Positions 1 through 8,821 are shown, counted from the stretch's first letter. The stretch is DNA of 64,000 nt from Bacteroides sp. (GCA_017472925.1 JAFUNS010000038.1:26831-90830); one strand, 5' to 3'. Numbers and translations: made by a program. The notes: generated by a model not told the origin, from the sequence alone.

Positions 1-1203
1 GATGGTTGGAGGAAGCTGACAGTGGTCGCCTGCCAACACCACTCTGTCGGCCTTTCGGATGGCTATCCAACAAGCGGCTTCCAGGGCTTGGGCTGCTTCG
101 TCTATGAACAGTGTGCCATATTTTTGTCCCATCAGAATGCGGTTGGCCGAGCTGACCAAGGTGCACGAAATAACCCTGGCTTCGCTGAACAAGGCTTCGT
201 TGATGCGTATCTCCAGTTCCGTAGCCCGGTCTTTCAATGAATTGATTTTCTGACGGATATTCTCCCTCGATGCTCCTTTCCGACTGTTGGCATGCAGTTC
301 GCGGATGGCTTTTCGGATGCTCCACAGTTGCGGATAGTCGGGATGGCTCTCAAATTTCCGTTCATAGGTAAAAGAGAGCATCTTGTCATTCACTCGGGTA
401 GGGTTCCCAATGCGGAGCACAGGCACTCCTCTGTCCACCAGTTTTTCGCTGATCCAGTCTACAGCCATGTTACTTTGTGCGCAGACCAACACTTGGTTCT
501 CTCTATGTAGTGTTTCATAGATGGCTTCTACCAAAGTGGTGGTTTTCCCTGTGCCCGGAGGTCCATGTACTATGGCTACATCTTTGGCCAGCATTACTTT
601 GTTAACTGCCTCTTCCTGAGTGGAATTCAGCCATGGAAAGCGGGTTAGCCCAAAGCGGAAAGTCGAGGTTTTCTGGGTGCCATGGAATATGTCGCGCAGT
701 TCGGCCAGTCGGTTCCCTTTGGCCTTGATTACTTCCCTTAAGGCTTCAAACATGAGTCTATAGGAGGTTTCATCAAAATAGAGCTGCACACCCAGTCGGT
801 CGGCATTCTGAATGTCCATTAAGGCCGATGCACCCGGCAAAACCACCACCATTCGGTCTTCGTCCACATAATTCACTGTGGCAGTGAAGTTGAAGTAATG
901 CAGTTTCTCCGAACCATCTTGTGTGAAGAAACACACAGGCTTGCCAAATTCGAAGACATGCTCTATATCCTTGTCTTCGCGCCGTTCCACTTCTATCACC
1001 AGTTGGTTGAGCGAGTTGTAATAGCTTCTGCCCACCGACAAAGGATACCAGCACATGCCTCTCTTCACCTTTCGGCCTATGCCCATGGCCTCAGTCTGTT
1101 GGCGGAAAGTTTCCTTCTCGAATTCATATTCCATGCGCAGCAACAACTCTTGCTGTTGCAGTTTCACTATGGGCGAGGTGGTATGTAGGCTGGTGTTGCT
1201 CAT
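1..1203 (-). CDS. SF1 DNA/RNA helicase, AAA family (partial, C-terminus beyond window)
   Basis: Open frame of 401 codons read from the ATG at 1203 to the left edge, so only the N-terminal part is present. It shows the Walker A motif GPPGTGKTT at residues 214-222 and a Walker B of the form FIDEAAQALE with DEAA at 368-371, followed by GDHCQLPP at the edge. This order is that of the Upf1/SMUBP2 (IGHMBP2-like) SF1B helicases, ATP-driven 5'-3' translocases on RNA or DNA. The first ~200 residues are a helical and beta-barrel accessory region common in this family. The start lies 3 bp after the stop of the upstream acyltransferase gene, so the two are probably cotranscribed, though no functional link is evident. 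Family call is firm; the substrate cannot be told. Confidence 0.9.
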   Translation of the reverse strand, partial: MSNTSLHTTSPIVKLQQQELLLRMEYEFEKETFRQQTEAMGIGRKVKRGMCWYPLSVGRSYYNSLNQLVIEVERREDKDIEHVFEFGKPVCFFTQDGSEKLHYFNFTATVNYVDEDRMVVVLPGASALMDIQNADRLGVQLYFDETSYRLMFEALREVIKAKGNRLAELRDIFHGTQKTSTFRFGLTRFPWLNSTQEEAVNKVMLAKDVAIVHGPPGTGKTTTLVEAIYETLHRENQVLVCAQSNMAVDWISEKLVDRGVPVLRIGNPTRVNDKMLSFTYERKFESHPDYPQLWSIRKAIRELHANSRKGASRENIRQKINSLKDRATELEIRINEALFSEARVISCTLVSSANRILMGQKYGTLFIDEAAQALEAACWIAIRKADRVVLAGDHCQLPPTI

Positions 1204-1206
1204 GAG

Positions 1207-2268
1207 TTATCCTAACCAATAATTTGATTTGGGCAAATAAGAAAGGATTTTCACCAATAGATAAGTCAGCAGGAAGATTACCACCGACATGAAAGGGATT
1301 TCTATAAGTACAGTTCCAAATTGTCCTACAAACAGTTTGGATACTTCCATCAGTACAATCATGTGAGCTAAGTACATGCCATATCCTTTCAACGACAAGT
1401 CAGTCACCCAGTGTGCAAACTTGCCTTCACCCTTCCATTGGAAAGAGTGGATAAAGCCGAAAACACCCAATACCATCAAGGCTACATTGCCCGAGCATTG
1501 TTGCCAGCTGAGTTCCAATGAAGGGATGTTTGGAGCAGTCTCAATGCGGCTGTTGAATATCAGGGCAGTCAGGGCATAGCCTATGGCCAACAAGAGCAGC
1601 GATGTCCATCGCCCAGGTGCTCCAAACTTGCGCAGATAGAATCCCAAGACAAAATAGCCTGCAAAGCCGGTAAAGTAATATAGCATAGGAGTAGGATTCC
1701 AGAAGCATTCACCCCACACTGATGGGAAAACTAAATGGATGTAGGATAACAGGGTGGTGATGCCCCACAGGCCCAAGTATCCTTGCAAGGTGCGCTTGCT
1801 CACAGATTGCAACCAGGGCGATAGGACAGGAACCAACAGATAAAGTCCTACCAACATATAGACATACCACATGTGCCCGATTTCAGTGCCGAAGTTCACA
1901 AAAGTGTGGGCTATGTTTGTGAGGCATTGCATCCATGAGTCGCCCCGACTGAATACAAAGTAAACCGCATAGGCTATGCACCAGAAGAGGAATGGACCGG
2001 CAATGCGCGAAGCCCGGCGACGGAAGAAATCACCTATCTCGCCCCGCATGGGAAGGATGAAATACCCCGATGCCACAACAAACAGAGGCACCGAAGCCCG
2101 ACAAAGGCTGGTCAGGAAGCCCACCAAATAAGTGGACGGTTCGCGTACAGGGAGACCTTCGGGTGATATGTAATACATTTCACTTACATGCTGCCAAATT
2201 ACTAATAAGCAAGCAAATGCACGCAAAAAGTCCATTGCGTAGTTGCGGTTCGATTGGGGCTGTATCAT
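1207..2268 (-). CDS. acyltransferase family 3 membrane protein
   Basis: 353-residue polytopic membrane protein with about ten hydrophobic segments. The N-terminus carries the Acyltransferase_3 pattern MDFLRAFACLLVIWQHV, where the H in the first helix is the expected catalytic/essential histidine of this family (OafA/WecH/NolX-type O-acetyltransferases). Such proteins move acetyl or other acyl groups onto sugars or cell-envelope polymers. The frame extends upstream to a TTG at 2295, but that codon lies inside the -7 promoter box (2293-2300), so the ATG at 2268 is the credible start with a leader of about 19 nt. The helicase gene follows after 3 bp. The acceptor substrate is not deducible. Confidence 0.85.
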   Translation of the reverse strand: MIQPQSNRNYAMDFLRAFACLLVIWQHVSEMYYISPEGLPVREPSTYLVGFLTSLCRASVPLFVVASGYFILPMRGEIGDFFRRRASRIAGPFLFWCIAYAVYFVFSRGDSWMQCLTNIAHTFVNFGTEIGHMWYVYMLVGLYLLVPVLSPWLQSVSKRTLQGYLGLWGITTLLSYIHLVFPSVWGECFWNPTPMLYYFTGFAGYFVLGFYLRKFGAPGRWTSLLLLAIGYALTALIFNSRIETAPNIPSLELSWQQCSGNVALMVLGVFGFIHSFQWKGEGKFAHWVTDLSLKGYGMYLAHMIVLMEVSKLFVGQFGTVLIEIPFMSVVIFLLTYLLVKILSYLPKSNYWLG

Positions 2269-2292
2269 ATTCAATCCATATTTATTTGATGA

Positions 2293-2300
2293 CAAAGGTA
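2293..2300 (-). promoter_or_regulatory. -7 box TACCTTTG for the acyltransferase gene
   Basis: Exact match to the Bacteroidetes TAnnTTTG consensus, 24 nt upstream of the ATG at 2268. It lies back to back with the + strand -7 box at 2332-2339, so the two -33 regions overlap. Confidence 0.65.
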
Positions 2301-2331
2301 ACTAAAAAAAATAACTTCTCTTAAATTTTAG

Positions 2332-2339
2332 TATCTTTG
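2332..2339 (+). promoter_or_regulatory. -7 box TATCTTTG for the permease gene
   Basis: Exact TAnnTTTG match ending 22 nt before the ATG at 2362; no clear -33 element is seen. Confidence 0.65.
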
Positions 2340-2361
2340 CATTATAATATAAGAAATAGCA

Positions 2362-3606
2362 ATGAAAGAAATATTCGATTTAATCAATAGCATGGCCCCT
2401 TATTTATTGTTGGGCTTTTTGTTGGCCGGACTCATGCATGCCTTTGTTCCTGCCACTCTCTATCGTCGTTATTTGGGTGGAAGCTCGTTCCGGTCGGTGC
2501 TTAATGCTGCCTTGTTGGGCATTCCTTTGCCTCTTTGTTCCTGTGGAGTGATTCCCACAGCCATGTCGCTTCGTAAGGAAGGTGCATCGAAGGGAGCTAC
2601 AGTTTCCTTCCTCATTTCCACTCCCCAAACGGGAGTCGATTCCATGATTGCCACCTATTCCCTCATGGGCTTGCCCTTTGCATTGCTCCGCCCGTTGGTT
2701 GCCTTGATAACTTCGCTCATGGGAGGATGCCTGGTCAATCGTTTCGATGATCGCGAGGAAGCATCCACTGCAGAGGCTTCATCAGTTATTGCCGAATCAC
2801 AAGCGCCCCAGCCTTTTGTGCAGCGTTTGAAGTCGGCCCTTCACTATGCTTTTGTTGAGATGATGCAGGACATTGGCCGTTGGTTGGTAGTAGGACTTGT
2901 TGTGGCAGGCTTGATTACTGTCTTTGTTCCCGATTCATTCTTTGCTGTCTTTGCCGACAAGCCCTTGCTCAGCATGCTGTTGGTATTGGCCTTTGCTGTC
3001 CCCATGTATTTGTGTGCCACAGGCTCCATCCCCATTGCAGTAGCCTTGATGCTGAAAGGGCTTTCGCCGGGAACTGCCTTGGTTTTGCTTATGGCTGGTC
3101 CGGCTGTTAATGTGGCTTCTATGCTGGTTATCAGTAAAGTGATGGGGCGCAAGACTCTGCTGCTTTATTTGCTTTCCATTGTGAGTGGTGCCATTTTGTT
3201 TGGTTTGGGCATCGATTATTTGTTGCCCCGCGAATGGTTCATTACTCCCTTGGCCGAGTTTCACCAATGTCACGAACATGGCATTTCATGGTTCAATTTA
3301 GGCTGTTTCGTTCTGCTTGCACTCTTGTTGCTCAATGCACTCATCCAGCGCTATCGCAAGCCTCAGACATGTACTTGCCACGGTTCTGATTGTGCTTGCC
3401 AAACCGTGCAAGATGCCCCATGGACCTTCACTGTCAAAGGCATGAGTTGCAACCATTGCAAGAACAATGTAGAGAAAGCCATCCTACAGGTAGAAGGAGT
3501 GGAGCGTGTAGAAATCAATCTGGCCACCGGACAGACACAAGTCTATGGCAAACCCGATAAAGAGCTTGTCAAGAAGGCGATAGAAAGTATCGGGTTTGAG
3601 TGCTGA
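2362..3606 (+). CDS. SO_0444-type Cu/Zn efflux permease with C-terminal HMA domain
   Basis: 414 residues. The N-terminal two thirds are a DUF318-type permease with paired membrane bundles and the repeated signatures PLPLCSCGVIPTA (first half) and PMYLCATGSIPIAVAL (second half). A Cys-rich linker (CTCHGSDCAC) leads to a heavy-metal-associated domain with GMSCNHCKNN; the metal ligands are C363 and C366. This architecture matches the SO_0444 family of proposed copper/zinc exporters of the inner membrane. It stands alone with its own promoter and converges on the EamA gene with a 6-bp gap. The family is clear; the metal is inferred from the HMA domain only. It is separate from the RND metal system at 10.4-16.5 kb. 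Confidence 0.85.
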   Translation: MKEIFDLINSMAPYLLLGFLLAGLMHAFVPATLYRRYLGGSSFRSVLNAALLGIPLPLCSCGVIPTAMSLRKEGASKGATVSFLISTPQTGVDSMIATYSLMGLPFALLRPLVALITSLMGGCLVNRFDDREEASTAEASSVIAESQAPQPFVQRLKSALHYAFVEMMQDIGRWLVVGLVVAGLITVFVPDSFFAVFADKPLLSMLLVLAFAVPMYLCATGSIPIAVALMLKGLSPGTALVLLMAGPAVNVASMLVISKVMGRKTLLLYLLSIVSGAILFGLGIDYLLPREWFITPLAEFHQCHEHGISWFNLGCFVLLALLLLNALIQRYRKPQTCTCHGSDCACQTVQDAPWTFTVKGMSCNHCKNNVEKAILQVEGVERVEINLATGQTQVYGKPDKELVKKAIESIGFEC

Positions 3607-3612
3607 AACTTT

Positions 3613-4533
3613 TTATTTCTTGTTCTGCTTTTCCGCCAATACTTGTTCGCGGCTCTTGCTCTGTGTCACAATGTAGACCCCGATAAATACCAGCGCCACA
3701 GCTATACCCTTTACAATGCCAAAGGTGCCCATGCCCAGTGCCATTGACACAGCAGTGCCGGCTATGGGCTGCATGTAGTTGTACATACTCACCACAGTAG
3801 GGCGCAGGTTCTTCTGCCCAATCATCATCAGGATGTAGGCCAGGAAGGTTCCACCAAAGACTACATAAGCCACACATAGCCAGATTTTTGTATCCACTTC
3901 GGCATAAGGAATGGAAGTTACATCACTCAAGGCGAAGGGCAGGAAGCAGATGGCTGCATAGGTAAACATCCACTTCATCAGTGTAAAGATGTTGTAGCGC
4001 GAAATGAGTCCCTTGAATATAATAAGGTAGAAACAGAAGCAGAATTGTGACACCAGACAGAGCAAGTCGCCCACAATGTTTCCTTCCTTGCTGTTTGCGG
4101 CTACACTGCTGCTCAATATCAGTGTCAGCGCACCGATAGAACCCAGTATCACCCCTGTAAATTTCTTGCCTGTAATGGGTTCCTTCAATATGATGGCCGC
4201 TACAATCATAGTGATGATAGGCGCTGTAGTGGCCACAATGGGTGCATTGATAGGCGAGGTGAGGGATATGCCAAAGGTAAAGCAACCCTGGTTGCACACA
4301 ATCCCCAACATGCTGGCAAAGAACAACAGCTTCAAGTCGCGGGCATTGACATGCTCTCTGGGAGCCAGAAACGAAGCCAACCAAAAACACACTGCACCTC
4401 CCAACATGCGGAAGTAAGCCATTGATATACCGGAAATGGCATCTTCCATGGCAATCTTGCCGATGGGCGACATCAATCCCCAGGCTGTAGCGGCACCCAA
4501 CAGGGCCAAATGAGCATATATTTTCCTATTCAT
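3613..4533 (-). CDS. EamA/DMT-family transporter
   Basis: 306 residues, ten predicted membrane segments arranged as two EamA repeats (about residues 8-140 and 155-290). The family exports or imports small metabolites such as amino acids, nucleobases or sugars; nothing in the sequence fixes the substrate. The open frame reaches a TTG at 4599 but the -7 box TAATTTTG lies at 4558-4565, downstream of that codon, so I use the ATG at 4533, which gives the usual short N-terminus MNRKIYAHLALLGAATAWG. It is divergent from the ATPase gene at 4617. Confidence 0.85.
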   Translation of the reverse strand: MNRKIYAHLALLGAATAWGLMSPIGKIAMEDAISGISMAYFRMLGGAVCFWLASFLAPREHVNARDLKLLFFASMLGIVCNQGCFTFGISLTSPINAPIVATTAPIITMIVAAIILKEPITGKKFTGVILGSIGALTLILSSSVAANSKEGNIVGDLLCLVSQFCFCFYLIIFKGLISRYNIFTLMKWMFTYAAICFLPFALSDVTSIPYAEVDTKIWLCVAYVVFGGTFLAYILMMIGQKNLRPTVVSMYNYMQPIAGTAVSMALGMGTFGIVKGIAVALVFIGVYIVTQSKSREQVLAEKQNKK

Positions 4534-4557
4534 GGTCTTTTTGATAAATTTACGCTG

Positions 4558-4565
4558 CAAAATTA
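4558..4565 (-). promoter_or_regulatory. -7 box TAATTTTG for the EamA transporter
   Basis: TAnnTTTG match 24 nt before the ATG at 4533. Its expected -33 region falls on the opposing -7 box at 4587-4594, so the two divergent promoters occupy the same DNA. Confidence 0.55.
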
Positions 4566-4586
4566 CATGTTTCTTTTTTATTTTTC

Positions 4587-4594
4587 TATCTTTG
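4587..4594 (+). promoter_or_regulatory. -7 box TATCTTTG for the ATPase/DUF4435 pair
   Basis: TAnnTTTG match ending 22 nt before the ATG at 4617; overlaps the expected -33 region of the divergent EamA promoter. Confidence 0.6.
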
Positions 4595-4616
4595 CTCAAA
4601 GAAACATTCTGATAGT

Positions 4617-5438
4617 ATGAAGAAGCAGGCAGATTATATCAAGCGAATCGAGATAAAAGGGTTGTGGGGCCGCAAGAACATTTCGTGGGAACTCAACCCG
4701 GATGTGAATATCCTGAGTGGGGTGAACGGCATCGGAAAGAGCACCATCCTGAACCGTTCGGTGCATTCTCTGGATGGATTGCGGGGAGGTTCCTTGCATA
4801 GCGAGGCCACAGATGGCGTGAAACTGGTGTTCGAGCCCGAAGATGCCACTTATATTCATTATGATGTAATCCGTAGCTTCGACCGTCCGCTCATTCATTC
4901 CGACTTGCTTGAGAAGATGGCCGACAAGAATGTGAAGACCGAACTCGATTGGCAGCTCTATCAGCTTCAGCGCCGTTATTTGGATTATCAGGTAAATATA
5001 GGCAATCGCATCATCGAATGCCTTACCTCGGGCGACCCTGAAGGCCAGCAGAAGGCAGCTGCCCTTTCATATCCCAAGACTCAGTTTCAGAATCTGGTGG
5101 ACGAGCTCTTTGGCGAAACCGGCAAGACCATTGTGCGCAAGAGCAACGAAATCCGCTTTGAACAAGATGGCGACTTGCTTTATCCCTACCAACTCTCAGC
5201 CGGCGAAAAGCAGATGCTGGTCATTCTGCTCACTGTGCTGGTGCAGGACAATCGCACCGGAGTGATGTTCATGGACGAGCCTGAAGTCTCCCTCCATGTA
5301 GAGTGGCAACAACGGCTCATCAGTCTGATTCGCCAGCTCAATCCTCACGTACAGATTATCCTTACCACCCATTCGCCTGCCATGATTATGGATGGCTGGA
5401 TGGATGCAGTGACCGAAGTCAGTGACATTACCGAATAA
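4617..5438 (+). CDS. compact ABC-type AAA ATPase (AAA_21-like), partner of DUF4435 protein
   Basis: 273 residues with a P-loop GVNGIGKST (35-43), an ABC-type signature LSAGEKQ (193-199) and Walker B VMFMDEPEVSLH with D220/E221; the D-loop region ends in TTHSPAMI, the H-switch. There is no membrane segment and little room for a coiled coil, so this is a soluble SMC/Rad50-like or OLD-like ATPase core in its smallest form. It lies 15 bp upstream of a DUF4435 gene on the same strand. ATPase plus DUF4435 is the arrangement of AriA/AriB in the PARIS anti-phage system, but known AriA proteins are longer; I infer only a shared scheme, not identity. A housekeeping role in Bacteroidales is equally possible. 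Confidence 0.8.
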   Translation: MKKQADYIKRIEIKGLWGRKNISWELNPDVNILSGVNGIGKSTILNRSVHSLDGLRGGSLHSEATDGVKLVFEPEDATYIHYDVIRSFDRPLIHSDLLEKMADKNVKTELDWQLYQLQRRYLDYQVNIGNRIIECLTSGDPEGQQKAAALSYPKTQFQNLVDELFGETGKTIVRKSNEIRFEQDGDLLYPYQLSAGEKQMLVILLTVLVQDNRTGVMFMDEPEVSLHVEWQQRLISLIRQLNPHVQIILTTHSPAMIMDGWMDAVTEVSDITE

Positions 5439-5453
5439 CAAAGGCCGTTCATC

Positions 5454-6452
5454 ATGGGAAAACGATTGTCGGATAGTCTCTCCTCCTTGTATTTGGGCGC
5501 AGCCAACAAGCTGAAGTCCAAGAAGGCGCGACGCAAGATTGTGGCCTATGTAGAAAGCTATGACGATGTAGCCTTTTGGCGCTCCATGTTCGACGATTTT
5601 GAGGACGACACTTGCTATTTCGAAGTGATGCTCCCATCCAAGAAAACCCTTTGCAAGGGAAAGAAGTCGGTGCTTATGAACAACCTTGGCTCCCGTCTGG
5701 GACAAGACATGGTGGCCTGTGTAGACAGTGATTATGACTATCTGTTGCAAGGCACCACCTCCACTTCGCGCCAGATTAATGAAAGCCGATATGTGTTCCA
5801 GACCTATGCCTATGCCATTGAGAACTTCCAGTGCTATGCTGGCTCGTTGCATGAAGCCTGTGTACTTGCCACGATGAACGACCATAAGCTGGTCGATCTG
5901 GAAGGCTTCATGACCTACTATTCCCAGATAGCCTATCCGCTCTTTCTCTGGTCCATCTGGTTCTATCGCAAAGGCAGACTCAGTGAGTTTTCCATGACCG
6001 AGTTCTGCTCGTATGTCCGCCTGGACCATGTCAAGGTCAGTGCCCCAGAGGAAGCCCTCTTGCAGATGGATCGCCGGGTAAGGAACAAGCTTAACTATCT
6101 GGCCAAGCGCTATCCCGAAGCCCTGGAAGAGATAGAGCGCATGAAGTCCGAGTTCGAATATTTGGGAGTCACCCCCGAAAACACCTATATGTTCATTCAG
6201 GGCCATCACATCATGGAGAGTGTCACCATGAAGCTGCTCACCCCCGTTTGCAGTGCCCTTCGTCGGGAGCGCGAAGAAGAAATCAAGCGCCTGGCCAACC
6301 ACCATTTGCAGTATAAGAACGAGTTGGCCGGCTATGAACATCGGGTGTTGGGCATCGATGTCGTGTTGAGCAAGCACACCGGCTACAAGGACTCGCCCCT
6401 CTATCAAAAGGTAGAGAATGATATCCGTGAGTTCTTGAAGCGTATCAAGTAA
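5454..6452 (+). CDS. DUF4435 (TOPRIM-like nuclease fold) protein
   Basis: 332 residues, soluble. The N-terminal third carries the pattern of a TOPRIM-like domain: a strand ending in E34 (IVAYVESYDD) and a second ending in VDSDYDYLL with D91, D93 and D95, the acidic cluster that binds metal in OLD/AriB-type nucleases. The remainder is largely helical and charged. DUF4435 proteins regularly follow ABC-type ATPase genes; in PARIS the DUF4435 subunit AriB is the effector nuclease released by the ATPase. Here the acidic residues are retained, so it is probably catalytically competent. Start ATG at 5454 is 15 bp after the ATPase stop. Function in this host is inference. Confidence 0.75.
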   Translation: MGKRLSDSLSSLYLGAANKLKSKKARRKIVAYVESYDDVAFWRSMFDDFEDDTCYFEVMLPSKKTLCKGKKSVLMNNLGSRLGQDMVACVDSDYDYLLQGTTSTSRQINESRYVFQTYAYAIENFQCYAGSLHEACVLATMNDHKLVDLEGFMTYYSQIAYPLFLWSIWFYRKGRLSEFSMTEFCSYVRLDHVKVSAPEEALLQMDRRVRNKLNYLAKRYPEALEEIERMKSEFEYLGVTPENTYMFIQGHHIMESVTMKLLTPVCSALRREREEEIKRLANHHLQYKNELAGYEHRVLGIDVVLSKHTGYKDSPLYQKVENDIREFLKRIK

Positions 6453-6519
6453 TGAGAATCTAAACATTGATTATTATCATTTCAATTTTTAATAGTCTTT
6501 GGGGCTTGATATATGTGTT

Positions 6520-6610
6520 GTCATTCTCTTTATTGATTTTGACCGTTGTGAAGAATCTGTCATATAATTTATATACAGAATCTTCGTCACTTTTTCCCTC
6601 AGAATGATAC
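6520..6610. repeat. REP-like palindrome, degenerate copy
   Basis: Left arm begins GTCATTCT and contains GAAGAATCTG; right arm reads CAGAATCTTCGTCAC and ends TCAGAATGATAC. It is a diverged member of the same palindrome found intact at 26579, 52983 and 59574. It fills most of the gap between the DUF4435 gene and the M13 peptidase promoter. Confidence 0.6.
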
Positions 6611-6657
6611 ATTTGTTAATTGGTATGTTATTTTCCTTTTTTTATCAAAAAAAAACG

Positions 6658-6665
6658 TAACTTTG
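6658..6665 (+). promoter_or_regulatory. -7 box TAACTTTG for the M13 peptidase
   Basis: TAnnTTTG match, 39 nt before the ATG at 6705, giving an A-rich leader. Confidence 0.65.
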
Positions 6666-6704
6666 CACCCCATAAAAAGAAAAGAGATTTAAAAACATAT
6701 ATCA

Positions 6705-8729
6705 ATGAACGTAAAACAAATTTTACCGGTGGCAGTGATTGCCATGACAACACTGGCCGGATGTGCAAACAAGGAGGCTAAAATGACTTCCGGAATCAAA
6801 CTTGAAAACTTAGATACCACCGCTGTACGTGGTGCTGACTTCTATCAGTATGCATGTGGTGGTTGGATGGCTGCCCATCCGCTGACCGACGAATACTCTC
6901 GTTTCGGTTCGTTCGACTATCTGGCAGAAACCAATCGTGAACAACTCAATGGCCTTATCGGCGAAATTGCAGCCGGCGAACATGCACAAGGCACAGTGGC
7001 TCAGAAGATTGCCGACCTCTACAACCTGGCTATGGACACCGTGAAGCTCAATGCCGAAGGTATGGCTCCTATCAAAGCCGATTTTGAAAAGTTGGCCGGT
7101 ATCAAGGATGCTGCCGGTGTGCTCGAAGCCATGATTGACTTGCAGGGTAGCGCCTACTTCCAGTTCTATGTGGGTGCCGACATTATGGATAGCAAGAACA
7201 ACATCTTCCAACTCTATCAAGGTGGTATCGGCCTCGGCGAAAAGGAATACTATCTGGAAGACGATGAAGCAACCAAGAACATCCGTGAAGAATACAAGAA
7301 GCACATTGTAAAGATGTTCCAACTTGCCGGTATGGACGAAGCACAGGCTACCAAGAACATGGAGGCCGTGATGGAAATCGAAACCCGCTTGGCCAAGGTA
7401 TCTTTCAATGCCGTAGAACAACGTAATCCAGCTGCCAACTACCACATGATGACCCTCGATGAATTGAAGAAGGAAATCCCTGCATTTGATTGGGATGCTT
7501 ACCTTACTAAACTTGGTCTTCAGGGAGTTACTTCACTCAACGTATCGCAAGTGGAACCGGTGAAGGAAGCCGTTGCTATCATCAACACCGTGCCGATGGA
7601 CAAGCAAGTGGCTTACTTGCAATGGAAGCTTATTGATAGCGCAGCCAGTTATCTGAGCGCCGACTTCGACGAACAGAACTTTGCCTTCTATGGCAAGGTA
7701 ATGTCGGGCAAGAAGGAACAACAACCGCGTTGGAAGCGTGCCGTAGGCACCGTGAACGGTGTGTTGGGCGAAGCCGTTGGTCAGATGTACGTAGAAAAGT
7801 ACTTCCCCGCAGCTGCCAAGGAACGCATGACACAACTCGTGAAGAACCTCCAAGTGGCTCTTGGCGAACGCATCCAGAACCTTGAATGGATGGGTGACAG
7901 CACCAAGGCTAAGGCTATGGAAAAGCTCAACAGCTTCTACGTAAAGGTGGGTTACCCCGACAAGTGGAAAGACTATACCAATCTGAATATCGAAAAGGAT
8001 TCTTATTGGGCAAACATCAAGCGTGCAAGCGACTTCACCATGAAGGAAATGCTTGACAAGGCTGGTAAGCCGGTAGACATTGACGAATGGCACATGACTC
8101 CACAAACCGTGAACGCTTACTATAATCCAACTACCAACGAAATCTGTTTCCCTGCAGGTATCCTCCAATATCCGTTCTTCGATATGAATGCCGACGATGC
8201 CTTCAACTACGGTGCCATCGGTGTGGTAATCGGTCATGAAATGACTCACGGATTCGACGATCAGGGCCGTCAGTTCGACAAGGAAGGTAACCTCAAGGAT
8301 TGGTGGACTGCAGAAGATGCTGAACGCTTCAACACCCGTGCTCAGGTGATGGTGGACTTCTTCAACAACATCGAAGTGCTCCCCGGCTTGATGGCTAACG
8401 GACAATTGACACTGGGCGAAAACATAGCCGACCACGGTGGTTTGCAAGTGGCTTACCAAGCCTTCAAGAACGCCACCAAGGATGCTCCTTTGGCAGAAGT
8501 GGACGGATTTACTCCCGAACAACGTTTCTTCTTGGCTTACTCGGGCGTATGGGCTGGAAACATCCGCGACGAACAAGCTCGTGTATACACTAAGAGCGAC
8601 CCACACTCACTCGGTCGTTGGCGTGTAAACGGTGCCCTTCCGCACATCAACGCTTGGTATGATGCCTTCGGAATCACAGAAAACGATCCGTTGTATATTG
8701 CACCTGAAAAGCGTGTTTCTATCTGGTAA
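6705..8729 (+). CDS. M13-family zinc metallopeptidase, lipoprotein (PepO/neprilysin-like)
   Basis: 674 residues. The signal peptide ends in the lipobox LAGC, so the enzyme is lipid-anchored facing the periplasm or surface. The zinc site is GHEMTHGFDDQG with H511, E512 and H515, and the third ligand lies in GENIADHGGL at E572. An N-terminal Peptidase_M13_N domain precedes the catalytic domain; NAYYNPTTNEICFPAGILQ contains the substrate-binding NAYY motif. The C-terminus reads KRVSIW, where most family members have CxVW, so the usual disulfide cysteine is absent. Length matches bacterial M13 oligopeptidases. It has its own promoter and a strong terminator, so it is a monocistronic unit. Role: periplasmic or surface peptide cleavage. 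Confidence 0.95.
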   Translation: MNVKQILPVAVIAMTTLAGCANKEAKMTSGIKLENLDTTAVRGADFYQYACGGWMAAHPLTDEYSRFGSFDYLAETNREQLNGLIGEIAAGEHAQGTVAQKIADLYNLAMDTVKLNAEGMAPIKADFEKLAGIKDAAGVLEAMIDLQGSAYFQFYVGADIMDSKNNIFQLYQGGIGLGEKEYYLEDDEATKNIREEYKKHIVKMFQLAGMDEAQATKNMEAVMEIETRLAKVSFNAVEQRNPAANYHMMTLDELKKEIPAFDWDAYLTKLGLQGVTSLNVSQVEPVKEAVAIINTVPMDKQVAYLQWKLIDSAASYLSADFDEQNFAFYGKVMSGKKEQQPRWKRAVGTVNGVLGEAVGQMYVEKYFPAAAKERMTQLVKNLQVALGERIQNLEWMGDSTKAKAMEKLNSFYVKVGYPDKWKDYTNLNIEKDSYWANIKRASDFTMKEMLDKAGKPVDIDEWHMTPQTVNAYYNPTTNEICFPAGILQYPFFDMNADDAFNYGAIGVVIGHEMTHGFDDQGRQFDKEGNLKDWWTAEDAERFNTRAQVMVDFFNNIEVLPGLMANGQLTLGENIADHGGLQVAYQAFKNATKDAPLAEVDGFTPEQRFFLAYSGVWAGNIRDEQARVYTKSDPHSLGRWRVNGALPHINAWYDAFGITENDPLYIAPEKRVSIW

Positions 8730-8750
8730 TTCTTGATGAGATGATATAGA

Positions 8751-8788
8751 AAAAGTGGATGTGTATTTAAACATATCCACTTTTTTTT
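8751..8788. terminator. bidirectional terminator between M13 peptidase and GH28 genes
   Basis: Stem GTGGATGTG / CATATCCAC extended by AAA/TTT, followed by a run of eight T on the + strand; the opposite side also ends in a T run, so it can serve both convergent genes. Confidence 0.85.
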
Positions 8789-8792
8789 ATTA

Positions 8793-8820
8793 TGTCATCC
8801 TGAGCGTAGTGAAGGATCTG
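8793..8820. repeat. half REP-like element
   Basis: Only the left arm (GTCATCCTGAGCGTAGTGAAG...) is present, directly before the stop codon of the GH28 gene. Confidence 0.55.
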
Positions 8821-8821
8821 T

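Noticed and set aside
2269-2295. Longer acyltransferase beginning at TTG 2295
   Set aside because: That codon lies in the -7 promoter box, upstream of the expected transcription start.
5196-6467. 423-codon minus-strand frame across the ATPase/DUF4435 pair
   Set aside because: Antisense shadow; the + strand frames carry Walker and TOPRIM-like motifs, and no -7 box serves the minus frame.
7533-8606. 357-codon minus-strand frame inside the M13 peptidase
   Set aside because: Antisense to a complete zinc peptidase with HExxH; no domain on the minus side.
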